A DNA stretch of 64,000 nucleotides from an uncultured Clostridia bacterium (GTDB taxonomy: Bacteria; Bacillota; Clostridia; TANB77; CAG-465). Location of the stretch: positions 124,001 to 188,000 of the forward strand of contig CARYZD010000001.1 in assembly GCA_949106495.1 (NCBI GenBank). Direction: 5' to 3'. The notes beneath the pieces were generated by a model, which saw nothing but the letters and a program-made list of their open reading frames with translations, searched no databases and had not been told where the DNA came from. The position numbers and the translations under genes were made by a program. Every line of letters begins with the position of its first letter. Within the stretch, counting starts at the first letter, position 1. Shown one piece after another: positions 33,811 through 41,444 of this stretch.

Positions 33811-34608
33811 TTAATCCTCAACTATTCCTTCTATAACGGAATAGTTGATTTTTTTGTTATTTGTATTTAAATCAACTTTTATTTTATAATTTGATGGCTG
33901 AATTATATCTACACTATTAATTTTATTTAAATAATTTAAATATATAGCTGTAGCTAAACTGCCACTACCACATGCTGTCTCATAATATACAGTATCAATA
34001 GATTTTACCCATACAATTGGATTTATTTTAACTTCATTATTTTGATTTTCTAATAACATCACTCCCATAGCTTCTATATCCATATCTAATTTTTTCATTA
34101 ATTCTTTTAAATCTTTTTTTGTTTTTTCTTCATCTAAAATTAGTTTAGATATGTAACTACTAGATAAATCACCTCCAATCACAACATGATATATTCCATC
34201 TAATTTTACTATAATATATTTATCTTTAACTTCTACTAATTCATTTAATGTTTTATTTATAATCAACTTTTCATATACATTTTTATTTTCTCTTATCCCG
34301 CCACTTATTTTACTATTATAACCTGATACAGTAAGGTTAATTTGTCCTATCTTTCCATCAAGTAACTCCCATATTGCACATCTTGTTGCATTAGCACAAA
34401 ACTCCCCTCCTGCCATATTAAGTGTTTTATTTTTAATGTTTAAAAATCCAACTTGTTCAACATCTTTATTTTCAGACAAAATCATATTATTTATATACTC
34501 TTTTTCCTCTTTGGTGTAACTTACTGTTTCATATACCAAAGCTGTTTTATTTCCTCCTGGATTTAATATCTTATAATCCACATTTTCTAATTTAACCATA
34601 TTACTCAC
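33811..34608 (-). CDS. DapF-like racemase, possible histidine racemase
   Basis: This 265-residue protein has the PLP-independent DapF fold. The first cysteine is in GGEFCANATRC, where DapF has CGNGxRC, and the second in YETACGSGSLA, where DapF has GETLACGTG. Both racemase cysteines are therefore present. The Glu-Arg that binds the distal carboxylate and amine of DAP, just before that second motif, is missing (IDTVYYETACG). The substrate is therefore probably not DAP. Staphylococcal CntK is a DapF relative that racemises histidine. The upstream leader peptide carries three His and two Arg codons with an attenuator, so histidine metabolism is my best inference. GTG 34608 follows AAAGGA. Confidence 0.7.
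   Translation of the reverse strand: MSNMVKLENVDYKILNPGGNKTALVYETVSYTKEEKEYINNMILSENKDVEQVGFLNIKNKTLNMAGGEFCANATRCAIWELLDGKIGQINLTVSGYNSKISGGIRENKNVYEKLIINKTLNELVEVKDKYIIVKLDGIYHVVIGGDLSSSYISKLILDEEKTKKDLKELMKKLDMDIEAMGVMLLENQNNEVKINPIVWVKSIDTVYYETACGSGSLATAIYLNYLNKINSVDIIQPSNYKIKVDLNTNNKKINYSVIEGIVED
33818..33855 (+). terminator. terminator of the small 33593 gene, inside the DapF-like gene
   Basis: An 11-bp perfect stem (33818-33828 with 33838-33848) followed by seven T. It lies in the 3' coding end of the convergent gene. Confidence 0.8.
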
Positions 34609-34640
34609 ATTATTCCTTTCATCTAAAATTAAATATAATA

Positions 34641-34686
34641 ATAAAAAAAGCTATTTGTAAAGAATTAATTTCCCTACAAATAGCTT
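34641..34686 (-). terminator. attenuator terminator before the DapF-like gene
   Basis: A 12-bp perfect stem (34648-34659 with 34675-34686, 15-base loop) followed on the minus strand by U7, upstream of the start codon by about 33 bases. Confidence 0.8.
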
Positions 34687-34761
34687 AAATTTCAAGAATA
34701 TTTTTAAACTTCTCGTAGGCACAGCAAACTAAGCTTGTACCTACACAACTTAATTTGGTAG

Positions 34762-34815
34762 TTACAAGCTCCTACGATGATGATGTATACTATTTAAAAA
34801 TATTCTTTTATTCAT
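34762..34815 (-). CDS. His-Arg leader peptide MNKRIFLNSIHHHRRSL
   Basis: A 17-codon frame begins with ATG 34815, eight bases after AAAGGAG, and ends TAA at 34762. The codons include CAT CAT CAT then CGT AGG, so three histidines and two arginines in a row are translated just where stem structures begin. Leader peptides with runs of a regulatory amino acid are the classical sensor of transcription attenuation (as in his, trp and leu operons of Proteobacteria). Such peptides are rarer in Bacillota, which mostly use T-boxes for his genes. The next gene is the DapF-like racemase, with the terminator in between. The peptide has no other apparent role. Confidence 0.65.
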   Translation of the reverse strand: MNKRIFLNSIHHHRRSL

Positions 34816-34844
34816 AATAATTTCTCCTTTATTACTATATAATC

Positions 34845-34930
34845 TGGTACCGGTGGTGGGGTTCGAACCCACACGTCACAAAGACAATGGTGTTTGAGAC
34901 CATCCTGTCTGCCAATTCCAGCACACCGGC
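34845..34930 (-). tRNA. tRNA-Leu (CAA)
   Basis: An 86-base tRNA on the minus strand with a long variable arm, GCCGGTG acceptor, anticodon loop with CAA, T-arm GGTTCGAACCC and encoded CCA. It lies 20 bases upstream of the ribosome-binding site of the His-rich leader peptide and shares its promoter at 34970-34998. Confidence 0.93.
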
Positions 34931-34935
34931 AAAAA

Positions 34936-34967
34936 TAAATGAAGTAAACTTTTAAAAGTCTACTTCA
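34936..34967 (-). terminator. terminator of the TPR gene just before tRNA-Leu
   Basis: An imperfect stem (34940-34952 with 34955-34967) followed on the minus strand by TTTATTTTT. Transcripts reading through from the TPR gene form it in full, while those from the tRNA promoter begin within its left side. Confidence 0.55.
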
Positions 34968-34969
34968 TC

Positions 34970-34998
34970 ATTATACAATATTTATATCTATATTGCAA
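34970..34998 (-). promoter_or_regulatory. promoter of tRNA-Leu and the His-leader/DapF-like transcript
   Basis: TTGCAA, 17 bases, perfect TATAAT on the minus strand, between the TPR stop codon and tRNA-Leu. The gap between tRNA-Leu and the leader peptide is too short for another normal promoter. Confidence 0.6.
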
Positions 34999-35005
34999 TA
35001 ACTTA

Positions 35006-36235
35006 TTATCCATTTTTTTTGTCTTCTCTAAAACCAGTTCTTGTTATATCTATATCATCATATAATATACTTTCATTATTACTATAAATATCTAAATCTT
35101 CATTTTTAGCTTTTCCAAACCAATTTTTTCTTTCTTTTTTTATAGTTTCTATTTCTTCTTGTTCTTTTTGTATTTGAACATTTTCTACTTCTCTTCTATT
35201 TCTTAAAAAATTATCTATTTTAGAACGCATAGCGTTAAATATAAATTCATTTTCTATCATATCAATATAGCTACTATCCTCATTTATTAAATATTCTATT
35301 ATTCCCATAGCTTTATCGAATTCATTTTTAGTAACATATATTATTGCAATCTTATAATATGCTTTTAAACCATAATTTTCTGATTTGGTTATTTCATTAT
35401 ATAAAGATAATGCTTCATTATAATTACCCTTTAATAATTTTATATTTCCTAAACTATATATAGCTTCATTTATATCTGGATTTATAACAAGTGCAAATTC
35501 AAGATTTTTTTCTGCTTCATCTGTTTTTCCAAGTTCAAGTTGTATCATTGCAAGATTATACACTAACTCATATGATTCAGCATGATATTCAATTGCTCTT
35601 TTATATAATTCTTCTGCTTTTTTATATTCTCCTTCATTTGCATATAATATACCAAGTATTTCATACGCATCATAATATGAAGGTTCAATTTCCAAGCTTT
35701 TTTCATACATATCTATTGCAGAACTTATATCATTTTCTTTTTCTAAAACACAACCAAGCATATAATATGCTTCATAATTTGAAGAATCTCTTTCTATAGC
35801 TTCATAAATAAATTCTTTCGCTTTATCATATTGTTCTAATTCATAAAAACATTTTGAAATTAGAAACATTGTCTCACTTTTTCTGCCTTCTTTATTTATT
35901 AATTTTTGTAAAGAATTTATACATTTTGTATATTTTTGAGTATTATAATACTTTTCTGCCTTTTTGTATAATAAATTCTTACCAAAGTTAATATTATTAT
36001 ATTGTAAAATAGCAAAAATACATGGTAACATAAATATTCCAATTCCAAGTGGAATTTGATATCTCATTCTTAAATATACATTATAAAAAACTACTGGTAA
36101 ATAAATTCCTAATGAAAATGAACAAATTGCAATTAAGAATAAATTTACTGGCGCATGTTTTTTTACATAATTGATTGATAAATATGTTATTAAGATTATT
36201 GCTACAACTATTACTATTATATTATCAATTATCAT
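35006..36235 (-). CDS. membrane-anchored TPR-repeat protein
   Basis: This 409-residue protein has about two to three hydrophobic segments in the first 80 residues, then tetratricopeptide repeats (for example YDAYEILGILYANEGEYKKAEELYKRAI and INEAIYSLGNIKLLKGNYNEALSLYNEI), a Lys/Glu-rich region, and a short C-terminal tail. TPR proteins scaffold other proteins; here the partners are unknown. The start is ATG 36235, eight bases after GGAGGGG; the frame from 36256 includes a run-on. It is divergent from murC. Confidence 0.7.
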   Translation of the reverse strand: MIIDNIIVIVVAIILITYLSINYVKKHAPVNLFLIAICSFSLGIYLPVVFYNVYLRMRYQIPLGIGIFMLPCIFAILQYNNINFGKNLLYKKAEKYYNTQKYTKCINSLQKLINKEGRKSETMFLISKCFYELEQYDKAKEFIYEAIERDSSNYEAYYMLGCVLEKENDISSAIDMYEKSLEIEPSYYDAYEILGILYANEGEYKKAEELYKRAIEYHAESYELVYNLAMIQLELGKTDEAEKNLEFALVINPDINEAIYSLGNIKLLKGNYNEALSLYNEITKSENYGLKAYYKIAIIYVTKNEFDKAMGIIEYLINEDSSYIDMIENEFIFNAMRSKIDNFLRNRREVENVQIQKEQEEIETIKKERKNWFGKAKNEDLDIYSNNESILYDDIDITRTGFREDKKNG

Positions 36236-36325
36236 TTTATCTGCCCCTCCGCACACGTATTATATAACATTTTTTGTCAACTTTCAAGCTTATAATACAT
36301 ATTGTATCTAAATTTTTCTCATTTA

Positions 36326-36354
36326 TTGACTAATTTAATTTGGTAATGTATAAT
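36326..36354 (+). promoter_or_regulatory. promoter of murC
   Basis: TTGACT, 17 bases, TATAAT, about 28 bases before the ATG. Confidence 0.75.
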
Positions 36355-36382
36355 AAAGGTTGTAAAAAAGGATGTGACTATA

Positions 36383-37804
36383 ATGAATAAAGACTTTGAT
36401 GCTTTAAAAAATATACATAAAATACATATGATTGGTATTGGTGGAGTAAGTATGAGTGGTATTGCTCTAATATTAAAAAAAGATGGATTTGAAGTTACTG
36501 GTTCAGACAAAAATTATGGAGATATGATAGAAACATTAGAATCTAATGGCATTCCTGTATTTATTGGTTCAAATGCTGACCTTGTAAAAGATGCAGATGT
36601 TGTAGTTTATACATCAGCAATTAATCAACATGATCCAGAATTTGTTAGAGCAAAAAGTTTAGGAATTCCAACATATGAAAGAGCTAAATTTTTAGGACTA
36701 TTACTTACTAGTTATAAAATGCCAATATGTATTAGTGGTACTCATGGTAAAACAACAACTACTTCAATGGTATCTTCTATATTCATTGATGCAAATATGG
36801 ACCCAAATGTTCAAGTTGGTTCTAAGTATGAAAAATTAAATAATACAAACTATAGATTAGGTAATTCAGACTACTTTATTCTTGAAGCTTGTGAATATGT
36901 GGATAGTTTCTTAAACTTCCCTCATCATTGTGCAACAATTCTAAATATTGAAGCTGAACACTTAGACTATTTCTCAGACATAGAAGATATAAAAAAATCA
37001 TTTAAAAAATTTATATTAATGTTACCAGAAGAAGGTATATTAGTAATTAATCAAGATGATACATATTGTATGGAAGTATTAGAAGATATAAAAGATGAAC
37101 TTCAAAGAAAAAATGTAAGAATATTTAAATTCTCTTTAAGTGACCCAGACGCATACATATATGCTAAAAACTTCAAATGTAATATGAAAGGTTTCTATTC
37201 TTTTGATGTAACAGACCCAAGAAATGGTGAAACATATAACTTCTATCTTACTGTACCAGGAATTCATAATGTATATGACGCATTAGCAGCAATAACAACT
37301 GCTCTAGCTTATGGAATAGATTTCAAATATATGCAAGAAAGTTTAAGTAAATTCTGTGGTGCTAAAAGAAGATTTGAATATAAGAAAACAATTTCTGAAA
37401 ATGTTGAGTTATATGACGATTATGCTCATCACCCAACTGAAATTAAAGCAACTCTTGCTGCTGCAAAACAAAAGCAACATAATAGAATTATTGCAGCATT
37501 TCAACCTCATACTTTTTCTAGAACTAAAGAACTATTAGCAGATTTTGCTCACGCATTCGTAGATGCTGATATTGTTTATCTAATGGATATTTATGCGGCT
37601 AGAGAAATTGATGATGGTACTATCTCTTCTAAAGATGTTGCAGATTTAGTAAATAAAAATGGAACTAAAGCTTTTTATGTTCCAACTTTAGAACAAATAT
37701 CTGAAGAAATAAAGAAAGTAGTTGAACCTGGTGATATTGTTTTATCTATAGGTGCAGGAAATGTAACTCATCTTGCAGACTATTTTGAAGATATAAAAAA
37801 ATAA
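36383..37804 (+). CDS. murC: UDP-N-acetylmuramate-L-alanine ligase
   Basis: MurC adds L-alanine to UDP-MurNAc, the first step of the peptide stem. The 473-residue protein begins with the dinucleotide-type loop GIGGVSMSGIA, has the P-loop SGTHGKTTTTSM (about 116), EACEYVDSF, and DDYAHHPTEIKATL in the C-terminal domain. I choose ATG 36383, ten bases after AAGGA; GTG 36374 directly abuts the ribosome-binding site. It is monocistronic with a strong promoter and a terminator. Confidence 0.95.
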   Translation: MNKDFDALKNIHKIHMIGIGGVSMSGIALILKKDGFEVTGSDKNYGDMIETLESNGIPVFIGSNADLVKDADVVVYTSAINQHDPEFVRAKSLGIPTYERAKFLGLLLTSYKMPICISGTHGKTTTTSMVSSIFIDANMDPNVQVGSKYEKLNNTNYRLGNSDYFILEACEYVDSFLNFPHHCATILNIEAEHLDYFSDIEDIKKSFKKFILMLPEEGILVINQDDTYCMEVLEDIKDELQRKNVRIFKFSLSDPDAYIYAKNFKCNMKGFYSFDVTDPRNGETYNFYLTVPGIHNVYDALAAITTALAYGIDFKYMQESLSKFCGAKRRFEYKKTISENVELYDDYAHHPTEIKATLAAAKQKQHNRIIAAFQPHTFSRTKELLADFAHAFVDADIVYLMDIYAAREIDDGTISSKDVADLVNKNGTKAFYVPTLEQISEEIKKVVEPGDIVLSIGAGNVTHLADYFEDIKK

Positions 37805-37823
37805 ATACTAAATTATAATAGCC

Positions 37824-37853
37824 AAAAACGACAACAGTGTTGTCGTTTTTTTA
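37824..37853 (+). terminator. intrinsic terminator of murC
   Basis: A 12-bp stem (37824-37835 with 37839-37850) and 3-base loop, with a T-run. Confidence 0.85.
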
Positions 37854-37919
37854 TTTATTCAATAATATTAAACAAATTTAAAATAAAAATATTGTACAAT
37901 ACTTTCAAAATAGCTAGAA

Positions 37920-38414
37920 TTATAATGTAACCCTAGCTATTTTTGCATTTAAAAGATTATATAAAATTATTGGTTCATCAACCAATTCTAATGGTTTTCT
38001 TGAATTATTAATGTCATATTCAGTTAATACATCTTCTTTTGATATATCATACTTTTCTATTAATCTATCAATTAATAATTTAAGAGAATCCATTTCATTT
38101 TTAGTATATCCACCATTTTTATCTAAACAAAGCATTATACTAATACTTCTCTCATCTATACTTTGGTTTCTTGTACATATTGCTGCTTCATCTTCTGGAA
38201 TGATATTTATTACCTCTCCACTTATTCCTATTATGTAATGACAAGAAAATTCCCTATCCTCTTTATATTTACTCATTTCAATTACATTTCTATTCTTTAG
38301 ACTACTAAATCCTTTATATCTTGATGAAGTTATTATAATTTTATTAACATTTTCTAATTTTTCCATTCTTCTTGTATTATTGCTTTTTGTTAAGTAATAT
38401 TTTTTTATTTTCAT
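37920..38414 (-). CDS. degenerate N-acetylmuramoyl-L-alanine amidase-fold protein
   Basis: This 164-residue protein looks like a type 2 amidase/PGRP fold with pieces FSCHYIIGISGEVINIIPEDEAAICTRN, a SISIMLCLDKNGGYT segment and KLLIDRLIEKYDIS. The normal enzyme has a HHT-type first zinc ligand and a His-Cys pair near the C-terminus. Here those positions read ITSSRYK and TEYDINNSRKP, so the zinc ligands are lost. It is therefore probably catalytically inactive, a wall-binding or regulatory protein. There is no signal peptide. The start is ATG 38414 with GGTGG upstream. Confidence 0.6.
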   Translation of the reverse strand: MKIKKYYLTKSNNTRRMEKLENVNKIIITSSRYKGFSSLKNRNVIEMSKYKEDREFSCHYIIGISGEVINIIPEDEAAICTRNQSIDERSISIMLCLDKNGGYTKNEMDSLKLLIDRLIEKYDISKEDVLTEYDINNSRKPLELVDEPIILYNLLNAKIARVTL

Positions 38415-38463
38415 TTTAACCACCACTATATATTATGTAAAATATGAGTTTTTGTTAATTTTC

Positions 38464-38491
38464 TTGACAACTAATTTATCTTTGATATAAT
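38464..38491 (+). promoter_or_regulatory. promoter of ychF
   Basis: Perfect TTGACA, 16-base spacer, perfect TATAAT, 29 bases before the ATG. Confidence 0.75.
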
Positions 38492-38520
38492 ATTAGTTGT
38501 ATAAAAGGAAGTGTAAAAAA

Positions 38521-39615
38521 ATGAAAATAGGAATAGTAGGACTACCAAATGTTGGAAAATCTACACTTTTTAACGCTATAACAAAAGCTGGCGCTGAAAG
38601 TGCAAATTATCCATTTTGTACTATAGAACCAAATGTTGGTATGGTATGTGTACCAGATAAAAGAATAGATGAATTATCCAAGATGTATGATACAGATAAG
38701 TCTACTTATGCTACAATTGAATTTGTTGATATAGCAGGTCTTGTAAAAGGGGCATCAAAAGGTGAAGGTCTTGGAAATAAATTCTTATCTCACATTCGTG
38801 AAACTGATGCAATAGCTCATGTTGTAAGATGCTTTGAAGATGAACAAATAGTTCATGTAGATGGAAAAATAGACCCAATAAGTGATATTGAAACAATATC
38901 ATTAGAACTTGTTTTTGCAGATATTGAAACAATTGTAAAACGTATGGATAGAGTTGGTAAAATGACTAAATCTGGAGATAAAAAAGCTATTGCTGAAATG
39001 GAACTTTTAAGAAGAATAAAAGAACATTTAGAAAATGGCAATCCAGTAAGAACAATGGAGCTTACTGATGAAGAAAGAGAAACAATAAAAGATGCTTTCT
39101 TCTTAACAGATAAAAAAGTTATTTATGTTGCAAACGTTTCTGAATCTCAAATTTCAACTATTGATTCTGACCCTAACGTTCAAAAGGTAAAAGAATTTGC
39201 AAAAGCAGAAGGTGCTGAAGTTATTGCTCTATGTGCAAGACTTGAAGAAGAATTATCTGAGCTTGAAGATGAAGATAAAGAAATGATGATGCAAGATTAT
39301 GGTATTGAAGAATCTGGACTTGATAAACTTATTAAAGCAAGCTATTCACTTTTAGGTTTAATTTCTTACCTTACAGCTGGTAAACAAGAATGTAGAGCTT
39401 GGACTATTACCAAAGGAACAAAAGCTCCACAAGCAGCAGGAAAAATTCACTCTGACTTTGAAAGAGGATTTATCAAAGCTGAAGTTGTATCTTATGAAGA
39501 TTTAATGAAATATGGCAGCATGGTAGCAACTAAAGAAAAAGGACTAGTAAGACTTGAAGGAAAAGAATATGTAGTTCAAGATGGAGATATAATTTTATTT
39601 AGATTTAATGTATAA
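38521..39615 (+). CDS. ychF: redox-regulated ATPase YchF (Obg-family)
   Basis: YchF is a ribosome-associated P-loop ATPase of the Obg family. The 364-residue protein has G1 GLPNVGKST, G2 region SANYPFCTIEPNVG, G3 DIAGLVKGASKGEGLG, a VANVSE motif in place of the GTP-specific NKxD (hence ATP use), and the TGS domain at the C-terminus with FRFNV. The start is ATG 38521; the TTG at 38497 is not needed. It is monocistronic with a consensus promoter. Confidence 0.95.
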   Translation: MKIGIVGLPNVGKSTLFNAITKAGAESANYPFCTIEPNVGMVCVPDKRIDELSKMYDTDKSTYATIEFVDIAGLVKGASKGEGLGNKFLSHIRETDAIAHVVRCFEDEQIVHVDGKIDPISDIETISLELVFADIETIVKRMDRVGKMTKSGDKKAIAEMELLRRIKEHLENGNPVRTMELTDEERETIKDAFFLTDKKVIYVANVSESQISTIDSDPNVQKVKEFAKAEGAEVIALCARLEEELSELEDEDKEMMMQDYGIEESGLDKLIKASYSLLGLISYLTAGKQECRAWTITKGTKAPQAAGKIHSDFERGFIKAEVVSYEDLMKYGSMVATKEKGLVRLEGKEYVVQDGDIILFRFNV

Positions 39616-39640
39616 GCATGAGAAAACTCATGCTTTTTTC
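39615..39640 (+). terminator. intrinsic terminator of ychF
   Basis: An 8-bp stem (39615-39622 with 39627-39634), 4-base loop and T-run. Confidence 0.8.
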
Positions 39641-39743
39641 TTTTCATTAGAACGCTTTCCTATTCAGCTTTACATAAGGATTTTACTTAACTTTTATCAT
39701 AAAAACTTTTTTATACTTTTCTGTATTTTTTTAACAAAAATGC

Positions 39744-39772
39744 TTGACTTTTAACTATATCTAGATTATAAT
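39744..39772 (+). promoter_or_regulatory. promoter of tRNA-Met/tRNA-Tyr
   Basis: TTGACT, 17 bases, TATAAT, about 30 bases before tRNA-Met. Confidence 0.75.
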
Positions 39773-39801
39773 AATAACTGTCCACAGAGATGTGACAATG
39801 T

Positions 39802-39878
39802 GGGCCTTTAGCTCAGTTGGTCAGAGCACTCGGCTCATAACCGAATGGTCCGGGGTTCGAATCCCTGAAGGCCCACCA
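39802..39878 (+). tRNA. tRNA with CAU anticodon (tRNA-Met, or tRNA-Ile2)
   Basis: A 77-base tRNA with anticodon loop CTCATAA, T-arm GGTTCGAATCC and encoded CCA. The acceptor is fully paired (GGGCCTT with AAGGCCC), so it is not the initiator. Elongator Met is likely, but lysidine-modified Ile2 has the same anticodon and cannot be excluded. Confidence 0.9.
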
Positions 39879-39896
39879 TTTATATATATTACTTTT

Positions 39897-39982
39897 GGGT
39901 AGGTGCCCGAGTGGCTAAAGGGGGCAGACTGTAAATCTGTTGGCTTACGCCTACGATGGTTCGAATCCATCCCTGCCCACCA
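39897..39982 (+). tRNA. tRNA-Tyr (GUA)
   Basis: An 86-base tRNA with a long variable arm, anticodon loop CTGTAAA (anticodon GUA) and encoded CCA. The prophage begins immediately downstream, so its 3' end may be the integration site. Confidence 0.93.
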
Positions 39983-39996
39983 TAAATAAATGGCTA

Positions 39997-40030
39997 AATA
40001 TCAACACTTTTAAGGTGTTGATATTTTTTT
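39997..40030 (+). terminator. intrinsic terminator of tRNA-Met/tRNA-Tyr
   Basis: An 11-bp stem (39997-40007 with 40015-40025) and a T-run. Confidence 0.8.
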
Positions 40031-40111
40031 ATGCCTTTATTTGTTTTTGCAAATTCTTGCAAAATATTGCATTCTTTTGCAAAAGATTATCCCAAAATCT
40101 TCCCAAGATTT

Positions 40112-41068
40112 TTATATTTTTATTTTTTGACCAATTAAAATCAAATTAGGATTTGATATATTGTTTTTAGCTACTAAATCTCCAACAGTTGTATTATACA
40201 TTTTTGCTATTTTGCTTAATGTATCTCCTGCTTTCACTGTATATACTCTATCTGTAATATTATTTTTACAATTAATTTTTATAACTTGTCCTACTTGTAT
40301 ATAGTTAGGATTACTTATATTATTTATTCTTGCTAGTTCTTGATACGTTGTTCCATATTTTTGAGCTATTCCAGATAATGTATCTCCCTGTTGAATAACA
40401 TAAGTATTATTTTCATTCTGTGACGAATTGTCACGTTTTAATTTTAATATTTGTCCTACAATAATTAAATTTGGATTAGATATGTTATTAATTGATACTA
40501 ATTCTTCAACTGTTGTATTAAATCTATTAGCAATAGAACTTAATGTGTCTCCTGCTACCACTTGATACTCTGTTATTTCTGTATCAATATATTCTTTTAC
40601 TGGTATATTATTACTCTCGGTGTCAAATCTAGTTAAAAAATATTGTTCTATTATATTTATTAATTTTGAACTATAAGAAGGGTCAGTTGCATATCCATCT
40701 TCTCTAACTTTATTGCACACGTCTCTATAATTATAGTTTCCTCTAAGATTTGCATATCTGTCCCATCTATTAAATAATGCACTGTGGTCCGCTAAGCTTT
40801 CTGCCCAACTTGGATATTTTCTAAAATTAGCATTTACTGTACACCATGCACCATTAATATATTCTGATGTAGGAAATGTACAATATGCTCCATTATAATC
40901 TCCTTTAATTCCAAATAAATTATAGTTTGGTGCTTGAGCTAATGCACTTCTTCCCCAACCACTTTCAAGTATTGCTTGTGCTATTGTTAAGCTTGCAAGT
41001 ATTTTACTTTTTTTCATATCTTCATGAGCTAATGCTCCTATTTTTTCTATAAATTCTATATTTGTCAT
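40112..41068 (-). CDS. phage endolysin: glucosaminidase with three LysM repeats
   Basis: This 318-residue lysin has an N-terminal FlgJ-type glucosaminidase domain (LTIAQAILESGWGRSALA, NLFGIKGDY, WAESLADHSALF), which cuts peptidoglycan glycan strands. Three C-terminal LysM wall-binding repeats follow (VVAGDTLSSIANRFNTTVEELVSIN and two similar). There is no signal peptide, so export relies on the holin. I choose ATG 41068 with AAAGGAGG; TTG 41071 is a neighbour. A terminator at 41112-41150 separates it from the holin, so it may be transcribed partly on its own. Confidence 0.85.
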   Translation of the reverse strand: MTNIEFIEKIGALAHEDMKKSKILASLTIAQAILESGWGRSALAQAPNYNLFGIKGDYNGAYCTFPTSEYINGAWCTVNANFRKYPSWAESLADHSALFNRWDRYANLRGNYNYRDVCNKVREDGYATDPSYSSKLINIIEQYFLTRFDTESNNIPVKEYIDTEITEYQVVAGDTLSSIANRFNTTVEELVSINNISNPNLIIVGQILKLKRDNSSQNENNTYVIQQGDTLSGIAQKYGTTYQELARINNISNPNYIQVGQVIKINCKNNITDRVYTVKAGDTLSKIAKMYNTTVGDLVAKNNISNPNLILIGQKIKI

Positions 41069-41111
41069 CAAATCTTCCTCCTTTAATTAATCAAAATGGA
41101 TTAATTTAATA

Positions 41112-41150
41112 TAAAAACAGACCATCTTCCTATTATCAGAAAAATGGTCT
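41112..41150 (-). terminator. terminator between holin and endolysin
   Basis: A 7-bp stem (41119-41125 with 41144-41150) with a long loop, followed on the minus strand by GTTTTTAT. Confidence 0.55.
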
Positions 41151-41195
41151 TTAGTTTACAATAATCGGCTTTCATATTGCCCTTTTAAGCGACTT

Positions 41196-41432
41196 TTATT
41201 CCTTGGGTAATATACTTTCATTACCTACTTTTTCGCTGTTTTCATCATTTTTTACATTATCTTCTTTTTTTGTAAAATAATAAGTAAAAACTGATGTAAT
41301 TAGATTTGTAACCAATATTAAAATATTATCATCTAGTTTCATTCCAAAAATATTTGCTATTACAATTCCTGCAAGCAATAATATCATTGCTACTGTTACA
41401 AAGCTTTTTAAATCGTCTAACATACTTTTCAT
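41196..41432 (-). CDS. phage holin-like protein
   Basis: A 78-residue protein with two hydrophobic segments (VTVAMILLLAGIVIANIFG and ILILVTNLITSVFTYYF) and a charged C-terminal tail. Small two-span proteins next to an endolysin are typical holins, which open the membrane for the lysin. ATG 41432 follows AAGGAG. Confidence 0.65.
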   Translation of the reverse strand: MKSMLDDLKSFVTVAMILLLAGIVIANIFGMKLDDNILILVTNLITSVFTYYFTKKEDNVKNDENSEKVGNESILPKE

Positions 41433-41444
41433 ACTCTCATCTCC

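Larger units (their letters stand above)
34641..34815 (-). promoter_or_regulatory. attenuator leader for the DapF-like gene, with His-rich peptide
   Basis: The RNA contains a leader peptide ORF, then competing stems, then an intrinsic terminator, then the DapF-like gene. One stem pairs 34757-34769-type sequence AGCTTGTAACTAC with GTAGGTACAAGCT. Another pairs CGTAGG, which covers the Arg codons, with CCTACG. An outer 15-bp stem pairs AAGAATATTTTTAAA with TTTAAAAATATTCTT. The arm before the terminator contains AAGCT and GTAGG, which can instead pair with these segments, so a ribosome paused on the His codons would change the choice. I see no T-box, SAM, lysine or other known riboswitch motifs. 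Confidence 0.6.

Noticed and set aside
34641..34815. T-box or known riboswitch in the DapF-like leader
   Set aside because: No T-box AGGGUGG-type word, specifier-loop layout, or SAM/lysine/TPP motifs were found; the coding leader with His codons explains the structure better.
40030..40111. TTGCAA repeats as a replication origin or iteron array
   Set aside because: The words are few, irregularly spaced and in AT-rich DNA with no replication gene nearby.
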